A DNA stretch of 64,000 nucleotides from Dicyema japonicum (taxonomy: Eukaryota; Dicyemida; Rhombozoa; Dicyemidae): NCBI GenBank assembly GCA_011109175.1, contig RDEW01000077.1, positions 51,125-115,124 on the forward strand. The letters run 5' to 3'. The position numbers and the translations under genes were made by a program. Shown one piece after another: positions 57,122-64,000 of the stretch. Each line of letters opens with the position of its first letter. The first letter of the stretch is position 1. The notes beneath the pieces are model-generated. The model saw nothing but the letters and a program-made list of their open reading frames with translations, made no database searches and was not told the origin of the DNA.

Positions 57122-57800
57122 GGGATGAAGAGTTGGTCGATGGCTTACGAAAAAACTTCTCTTAATACACACATACTGAAGAACTGGACCAACATTTTGT
57201 ACAAGAATACTTATTAGACCCTTATTGTAACAGACGACTTTTCCATTATAATTATCGAATATTCTCCACTTTCCCAACTCCCATAATATAAGTGATCCAA
57301 AGGCTGACAATTCATTATCACTTGATATGATATTAAGGTAATATTCAATCTCAGTCTCCAATTGTTCCCTAACAAATTATAACAACGAGAACCTGCAACC
57401 AAGATTTAATAGACATCTTAAATAACCAACGATGGACTCTTCACTATTGTCCTTTTTGTACTCCTCCAAAGCTGACTCCCACTCTCCTATCTGTTCATGC
57501 CATTGTCCAGTAAGTCTATGTTGGTACTTCCGATCAGATAAATCTAACAATATTCCACTCACTGCAGCCGGAAGAGCAAGTAAATTATATTAACTAATAG
57601 TCACCAAAAAATTTCCACACTCTCTTCAGTAGTGAACGTCATCTCACCGTAATATAAAGCTTTTGTAAAGTCCTGACAATCGTAGGCTACATTGCACAAC
57701 AGTGATGAGGGAATAGAGCATTTATTCTGCCAAATAATAAGTAAAATAACATAAAAATAGCGTTCAAAATATTCAACAAAATCCAAAATTTATGAGTGAA
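57122..57800 (-). CDS. ATR-like PIKK, FAT-domain exons
   Basis: Spliced minus-strand exons read VEYFERYFY | NKCSIPSSLL..CQDFTKAL (24-base intron 57727-57750), then EMTFTTEESVEIF. A 33-base intron (57562-57594) needs one extra T in a T run. Next SGILLDLSDRKYQH, GEWESALEEYKKDNSEESIV and YLRCLLNLGCR; a perfectly framed 24-base intron (57369-57392); then EQLETEIEYYLNIISSDNEL and AFGSLILWELGKWRIFDNY. The order IP..LL..A..C..(F/Y).(R/K)AL, WE.AL..Y, G..RCLLNLG and WELGKW matches the FAT domain of ATR-type kinases (DNA-damage checkpoint). The kinase domain is not seen. Confidence 0.62.
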
Positions 57801-58740
57801 CACATAGACAAGGGGACGTTTTAAGACGTTTTTCAACAAGATCATCATTTTATCCCAATAGCAACATGAGTCCGACTTTAAATGGAAACAAATTCACAGA
57901 AAACAGATCTCTGTTGATTATTAGTAATATAACTTTGAAATGATGGATGCAGTGGAACAATATTTTGATAGTCTGGTAATGCTCAATCACACTTTGAGGA
58001 AATTGTCTTGATAATTAATCAAAAAGTCAGGAAAATCTAAGTACTATAAAATTATGATACTTTTAATATTTCCGAGCGAAGCATCCTTTATTAGATTCTT
58101 GTAAATTCTTGAGTAACAAATGAGAAATACCCTTGTCGAAACCACTGTTCCCCTTAATTGCTACAATGGGACTATCACTAACATGATCATTAAAAGTAGC
58201 GTCACTTTGGTCATTAATAGACATGAATACATTTACTTTATCGATAAATAGACCCTACTACTCCCAACAGTTTTGTGATCCTTGAGTTACAACAAAGTGA
58301 ACCTTAATTTCCAGACCACGTAAGTTACAATGTAAGAATAGTTCTAGATATGAGAAAACATCACTAACTGATTGTGGGACATATCCTGTGGTAGTTATGA
58401 GTCTCTTAATGCATTTACAGTGAATACCAACAATTTGTTGTTGTCGTTGAATATTCGTGGGAATGATGAAACAAATCTGAACTATTCTATCAATTTCAGG
58501 ATTGAATGAGTAATACAAAAACCTAAATTTTAACAAAGTAAACTTCCGAGACTTTAATAAGCAAAATAATTAGCATAATTGTTATTGCAGGATTACCATT
58601 CACAGCCTCTATCTTGATATGATTACTTAAACTAGGAATAAAAGTACCTTGACTACAAACTGTGCCTGATTCACAATGACTCTTACTTCTTTGTGAAATG
58701 AAATAATTGGTACAACAGCCGAGCATTACAATAGGTTTTT
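57801..58740 (-). CDS. Upstream exons of the ATR-like gene (unassigned part)
   Basis: Long minus frames: 58726-58523 (MLGCCTNYFISQRSKS.., IEAVNGNPAITIMLIILLIK), 58536-58258 (NPEIDRIVQICFIIPTNIQR, TGYVPQSVSDVFSYLELFLH) and 58250-58080 (GLFIDKVNVFMSINDQS.., SHLLLKNLQES). They are hydrophobic and helical, as in HEAT-repeat PIKK regions, and on the same strand directly before the FAT exons. Exon joins are not resolved. Confidence 0.4.
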
Positions 58741-58874
58741 GTCAAACAGGTAGAATAACTAGTCTTCAACAAGCTAGAAATGAAATAATATGTCATGAGC
58801 CTAGGGTGTTACCGATCCTAGGTGCTTGCACTTATGGACTTAGAAAAAAATTCAAAAAAATATTCGGGAATTAA

Positions 58875-58973
58875 TGTCTATCTGACGAACAGCGACCGAA
58901 GGCCGCATAGGGAAATAGTGTCTATCTGAAGAATAGTGACCGAAGGCCGCATAGGGAATTATTGTCTATCAGG
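58875..58973. repeat. 44-bp tandem repeat, 2.2 units
   Basis: tgtctatctgacgaacagcg + accgaaggccgcatagggaa(atag) repeats at 58919 and partly at 58963. Confidence 0.85.
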
Positions 58974-58984
58974 GATGTAGTTTC

Positions 58985-60740
58985 ATGCGAGATTTAATAA
59001 TAATGTTCTATCTATGTTTAGCTTGTTCTCTATTAGGTTCTGCGTAACTAATGCCAGAAGTTTCCGTAAGGTGTTTAGCAGGATAATTGGACGTAGGTTT
59101 TCAACAGGCCCAGCATGCTTGTTAGGTTTTTGTATTGGTATTAATAGTCCGGATCCAAGAGCTGGGTATTTTTTTATAAACATAGTTGAGTAGTTCTGCC
59201 AACTTGTCTGTTAGTGCAGGTGGCCCATATTTGACAAGTTCTGAATTGATTACATCCGGTCCATGGGAGCGACCATTCTTAATTTTGACCATTGCATTTG
59301 AGATTTCGTCAGGTGTGTTAACTTTATCAAGTTGAATGGCGTATCCACAAATATAATCAGATATTTCTCGCGGACAGTTAATATATCCTCGAAATACGAC
59401 GCAATATATTCTACCTGATCTTTGGGATTTGTTAAGAATCTTCCATTTCCGTCATGGAGTTTAAGTTTGTTTTCTTCTGTTGAGTAGACGGATTGCAGTG
59501 AACATTTTTGATGAGTCTTTAAACTGTTCAACTTCTGCAGCTCTTAGATCAAGTAGGTTAGTGACGTGCTTGTTATTCAAAATCTTTATGGTTTTCTGGG
59601 TCAATCTTCTTCTAGACTTTAAGGTTTGTTTCCTGTCCGGATCAGGCGTATTTTTCAGCTGTAATCTTAGTTCCATTTGTTATTTAATAAAGGCGGGAAC
59701 ATATGGATGTGTACATTTTTTAGACAGTGCTGAGACCAGGTTTCGATACTCCCATTTGCTGCCAAAAGTATCCCTTTCATTGTCTCCGCCCAGGTGCTTC
59801 CTGGCGGAAGTCCGGGATTCAGGTTTCGGAGAAATCTTGTAATTGATATTTGGTAGTTGTTTCTGATCGATGTAAAGTAACACAGTTGTTTCATTTTGTA
59901 GCTTCTTCTTACATTTACGTTTAGCTCTCTTTTTATTAGGTCAGTCAAAGTCCTCATTGTGAACTTGGCAGAGACTATCTTGTGATCACCGTCAAAACTG
60001 CACCTCCGTATGACCTCGAGTCACGTAGGAGTGATTTTTCTTTGACTCGGCAGATGATGTAGTCGATTTGATTGAAAATGTTAATAGAGCCTATGGTAGA
60101 TAAGTCGTTGCCCAGTCCATGTCGTTTTATGACGTGCGGTATGTTGGAAACCAGTATTACATAGGAACAGATCAAATGCCTGGCAAAACTCTGCCAAGAT
60201 GGTTCCGGGAATGTTTCTGATTTCTCTTCTGTGCTGGTCAATGAAGCTTTCATTTCCTTTACGGGTTCCCACTTTCGCATTCCAGTCCTTGACAATAAAC
60301 AATAAGTATGATAAACAGAGGTCTGTTAATATCCTTCCCAGTTCCTGTAGAACAGCTCGAGTTCTTCCGGATTTTTTAGGATACGTCCACTGTGTGGTGC
60401 GTAAACGTTGATAATTGAGATTAGTCTCCTCGAATTTCTGCTTGATCTTGTACGTAGTTGTAAGACACTGATTCTGTCATTGATTTTCCAGTAACGATAT
60501 ACTCTGGAAATATAGTCCTTGTGTATGGCAAAGCCTTGTTCATAATGCCTCGATTCCGAGGTAAGCAATAGTAACCTGTAATTTGCATGTGTTTCATCGA
60601 ATCCTTTTTTATTTTAGTCTCCTGCAGGCAGCATACAGAACCCCGGTATTTCTCAACATCGGAACATAGAAGCTGCCTCAGCCACGTTGTTCAGGCCTCT
60701 GACATTGAAGGTTAGGATAGTCAGGTCATTAAATTGTTCT
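58985..60740 (-). pseudogene. Non-LTR retrotransposon: APE endonuclease, linker, RT start
   Basis: From 60740: LTILTFNVRGLNN, CCLQETKIKKDS, INVYAPHSGRIL, VKDWNAKVGTRKGNESF, LCNTGFQHTARHKTTWTGQ, NQIDYIICRVKE, SRSYGGAVLT(V), i.e. the complete EEP order with catalytic E, D.N and the SDH region shifted. Linker frames follow (QLKNTPDPDRKQTLKSRRRL; RMVAPMDRM), then RT fingers (ENLRPIILLNTLRKLLALVT). It stops at 58983 in an ATTATTATTAAA tail right after the fingers, so most of the RT is deleted. Several frameshifts. It lies between exon-like frames of the ATR-like gene, so may sit in an intron. Confidence 0.82.
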
Positions 60741-60749
60741 GAATCCTTC

Positions 60750-61590
60750 AAAGCTATTAGAAGATTTAATTTCAAATTTCCATTTGATTTTCACTCATTT
60801 TGAAAACTGAAAAATTTACAAATTTCTAAAATAAGTCTTAAATGACCTTGACGTGGGACTTTGAGTCAGGTAACTGAGTTCATAATCCACAATTATAGTA
60901 ACAAACCTAATCAATAGCGCTTTTACATGATCTCTAGTATCATTCTGCAATAACAAGACAAATATACTGATTTATCATTAAGGGCATGGAGGAGAACAAA
61001 CAAAATGGTATCAAAATGTGAAATAAAACTGTACATGTCGACTTTAATGAGCTCATTAAGAAGTATTGCCTACAATGTAAGCCCATAAAATACAGCTCCT
61101 CGTCTTTTTGAAGACATTCCATAGTAAAGATACTCAATGTGCAGTTTAACGTCAAAATTGAGTAAATTATCGAAAAACTTTAAAGAGATTCTCTCAGCAA
61201 TGATCGAATGAGCAACGGAAATTATGTACAAGTCGATTCTACTCAAATCTCTCAGCAGAGAACGCATGTAGTATATAATTTTGATTGCCAGATCATCCAC
61301 GTTAAGGTCAAACTCAATCAAAATCACTATAATGTTATAATAAAACAGAACTGAGGGCAACAATGGAGCCGGCATTTGTATTCGCATCCGTCAACATTCA
61401 ATTGATATAAATGTAAATTCCGTTGATTATATGTCTTAGTTTTATAGGAAAAATCCGCATGCAAACAACTCAGGACTTCCAATAGATGTAGTCCCGCTTT
61501 TATCTGAAGATTGATATCATTTTCGACAAATTCATTTTAAATCGCTACAAGCAATTTTTATATACATCTCAAATTTTACGTTATAAAAGT
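60750..61590 (-). CDS. Possible upstream exons of a host gene
   Basis: Minus frames: 61560-61400 (VENDINLQIKAGLHLLEVLS, LHADFSYKTKTYNQRNLHLY), then 61387-61070 (IIVILIEFDLNVDDLAIKII, MRSLLRDLSRIDLYIISVAH, FFDNLLNFDVKLHIEYLYYG), then a frame to 60940. Helical and HEAT-like in composition. They may be the N-terminal part of the ATR-like gene, split by the retroelement at 58985-60740. No family assigned from sequence alone. Confidence 0.35.
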
Positions 61591-61739
61591 CACCGCCAGA
61601 TGAAAATCAACTAGAGACAGTTATTTATTGATTTATTTAAATAATTTAATTAATATATTTTTTATAATATATATAAAAAGCCACGATGCATGTGAGATCC
61701 GCTGGCTTCTCCAGTTGATTTTTGTTGCAATCGTGTATA

Positions 61740-62400
61740 TGCACTTACATGTCCAAAAGTTACACGGATCGACTACTCGAGTGGTTTAATGAAAATCGGA
61801 TGTCAATCGATACTGAAAAATCTGTTACAACTCTCTATACCTCATACAAAAGATTGTCGAATAGGACAATAAAAGTTACTTGAGAGGGAAGAGAATTGCC
61901 GTTCAGCAAATGGCAAAAAATATTGGGTCTAACTTTCGATACGCACATGAACTTTTCGAGACATGTCACTAACGAGCTGAACAATCGTGAGAAGAAATTC
62001 AACCTTCTGAAATGCTTAACAGGTATATGGAAAATTGGACATCACCCTATTCTTAAAACGCTCTACTCACAGTACATCGAACCATGCATGTCATACGCGT
62101 GTACTTCATGGGGACCACTGCCCTCTTATACGAACATCCAGAAAATCTCCGCAACCCAGAAAAGGGCCTTCAAACTAACGGAGAGCTGGTACACAGGGAA
62201 TACATTAAATCACCGACGCCCATGGAGAAACTAATCGAAAAAAAACAAAAATGGACACCAATGCCAAAAAGAAAGTGCTCGTCCGCAACGAATTTGTGTA
62301 GGCTCAAAGGATCAACACCGAGAAAAGATGAGAGCCTTGATCCAATTCGTCGGGATCACTTAGTTTAGTTTTTTCGGTTTAACAGTGGTTTTGGAATTAA
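61740..62400 (+). pseudogene. Jockey/CR1-like RT C-terminus
   Basis: In one frame from about 61755: DRLLEWFNENRMSIDTEKSV, one TGA, then GRELPFSKWQKILGLTFDTH, FSRHVTNELNNREKKFNLLK, SQYIEPCMSYACTSWG and KISATQKRAFKLTESW. A second frame ends QHREKMRALI..GIT and a gggatcacttagttt 3' motif (62349). 5'-truncated. One internal stop and one late frameshift. Confidence 0.82.
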
Positions 62401-62544
62401 TTTAATCGTGAGAGGCAACGCAACGTCGATAATGTCGGCGGGGTCCACTTTGGATGGATGGCTGTGTTAATTATTTATTTGTTGATTACTGATTTTATTT
62501 AAATAATTTAATTGGACTTTTTTACATTTTTATGGTCAGCATAC

Positions 62545-64000
62545 GGATTTTTTGGTTGAGGTTGGTGACGCATTTCAAATTACACAAATGTCTTTTTCAC
62601 TCTTTTCAAACTCTCTGTTCATCCTTCAACGTTTGAGAACTAAAGGCGTCGGTCAAAAAGAGGTCACTCTGCCAGGATCTGAAACGATACAACATTACTA
62701 TCTGCAGCTTGCAAGAGACCAAACTCAAAAAAAGACTTAACCAAATAAATGCTGACCACGACCATATCTTGCTTCTTTCGGACTATCACCACTACGGAAT
62801 GGGCTTTGCGGTAAATGTCAGACTCCGGGAATATACAAAAAGAACATGGAAAGTGAATGACAGAACTTGCGTAATTCAATTGTAAACTGGATCTAATTCT
62901 ACAATTATAAATGTATATGCACCTACATCTCCATAGGTCTCTAAAACCCAACGGAACTGGATGACTTTTACAGTTCTCTATCTAACAACCCGTATAGAAA
63001 TAACCACGAGCTATCTACTTTACGTAAGCGGAGATTGGTACGCGAAGGTCGGAAAAAGGGTCCGAGTACTGAGCTTCATGGGTACCCATGGGAGAGGTCG
63101 GAGGAACATGTCTGGAGCACCTATGGCCAACTTCGCGATTAATAAACAATTATTCAGTTGCAACACAGTATTTTAGCACGCTGCAAGGCATATCACGACC
63201 TGAACTGGAGAACGTCGAGACTCAAATCGGCATTTTCAAAATATATAACCGAATTTACTACATTCTGTGTCGACAAAAAACACAGAAAGCCCTACTTTCA
63301 GATGCCCGAACATATGGTGGAACGCTAACATCGAGTGACCATAAACTATTGGTAATCAAACTTCTCTTAAAAAGAAGATTTTGAACTAACAGAGTCAAAG
63401 ACAAACACAGAGAAGCTAGATACGCAGTCGAACTCTTAAGAAACAATCCTGTCTACAGAAATAACTATTCAGCTAAAATATCACAAGCCATAGAACCGAT
63501 CAATCTCAATCTACCTGCTGGAAGTTTATGGAATAAACTCGTAAACAAAATAAAATCAGTGGCTAATCACACGATTGGGACAATTCCCAAAACCTTCAAA
63601 GGAATCCACGACCCTCAAATAGATCACCTCTACCATTTACAAAAGGATCTACGTATCAAATGCATGAACACCCACAACCAAGTGAAAGCAACTGAGTTCA
63701 AAATCCAAAGAAACAAAATTATGCGAGAAATCAAAAAAATGTCAGATAAACCACGAAACAGAGCTACAAAACCTTGCAAATGAAGTAGGAAAGTACAAGC
63801 ACGAAGCGCAAATGTATGCATCTGTAAAGATGCTAGCGCGAATGAAGAAATCTGAAATTTTAACAGTTCATGATGAACTCGGAAGAACCATTTACAACAA
63901 CCAGGAACGCACAGACACCGTAGCTGATCACTTCGAAAAATATTTCAATTTTGAAAGCGAAGAAACGCTTTATCCGTTTGATGGAGTAATATTTAATCAA
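62545..64000 (+). pseudogene. 5' half of a non-LTR element: APE endonuclease and linker, cut by window end
   Basis: Leader ttttttggttgaggttggtgacg (62546) as in the 6120 element. Then SFNV(R)..RTKGVGQKE, CSLQETKLKKRLNQI, HHYGMGFAVNVRLRE, INVYAPTS, GDWYAKVGKRV, YNRIYYILCR and DARTYGGTLTSSDHKLLVIK: the full EEP order with catalytic SDH kept. The linker follows (NNPVYRNNYSAKISQAIE, LYHLQKDLRIKCM, EVGKYKHEAQMYASVKMLAR, DELGRTIYNNQERTDTVADH) to the edge. Four or five frameshifts. The RT would lie beyond 64000. Confidence 0.85.

Noticed and set aside
57558-57600. 43-base intron GTGACT..CTGCAG in the ATR-like gene
   Set aside because: It gives an immediate frame loss; the 33-base alternative (57562-57594) fits the protein if one T is missing from a T run.
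59480-59842. 120-codon plus-strand frame
   Set aside because: Antisense to the linker of the minus-strand LINE.
1-64000. CRISPR arrays, bacterial operons, ribosome binding sites, rRNA genes
   Set aside because: None seen. The tandem repeats lack spacer structure and the gene content is eukaryotic.

Overview
This is a eukaryotic, AT-rich, repeat-dominated window, almost certainly from an animal. It holds non-LTR retrotransposons of several kinds, a hAT relic, a tRNA-derived SINE, retroviral-integrase-type DNA transposons, U6 snRNA copies and an ATR-like PIKK gene fragment. There is no bacterial gene organisation. Several broken reading frames rejoin if GT..AG introns of only about 19-33 bases (mostly 22-27) are removed. 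Introns this short are known in dicyemid mesozoans, so a dicyemid-like parasite is my leading but unproven guess. Many frameshifts sit in homopolymers and could be assembly indels rather than decay.

Positions 1-44887 are three head-to-tail copies of one unit of about 17 kb: copy A (1-17035), copy B (17036-34842) and a heavily deleted copy C (34843-44887). Along each unit, in order, lie: a retroelement restriction-like-endonuclease (REL) C-terminus (-), a Jockey/CR1-like reverse transcriptase (RT) (-), an unidentified gene with tiny introns (-), a short dispersed repeat, a hAT transposase end (+), an APE-type endonuclease (EN) (+), a U6 snRNA (-), an RT (+), SINE and retroelement tails, two more unidentified gene fragments (-), further RT/REL fragments, a SINE with target-site duplications, and another REL fragment (-). 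Copy junctions mostly show short microhomology.

Positions 44888-53945 hold nested transposons. A 5.2-kb element (47591-52786) has inverted termini starting TGTCACGG and 5-bp TATTA duplications. It carries a broken integrase gene, a REL-type retrotransposon and a degenerate telomere-like tract. Inside it lies a 1.3-kb element (51386-52700) with its own TGTCACATGG termini, TATTT duplications and a second integrase. That element in turn contains a short retroelement insertion with a 14-bp duplication.

Positions 53946-61640 are mostly minus-strand exon-like sequence, including FAT-domain exons of an ATR-like kinase, interrupted by retroelement insertions. Positions 61700-64000 contain an RT C-terminus and the 5' half (EN plus linker) of another non-LTR element that runs off the window. 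No large, clearly intact protein gene is visible; the best functional candidates are the U6 copies and the ATR-like gene.
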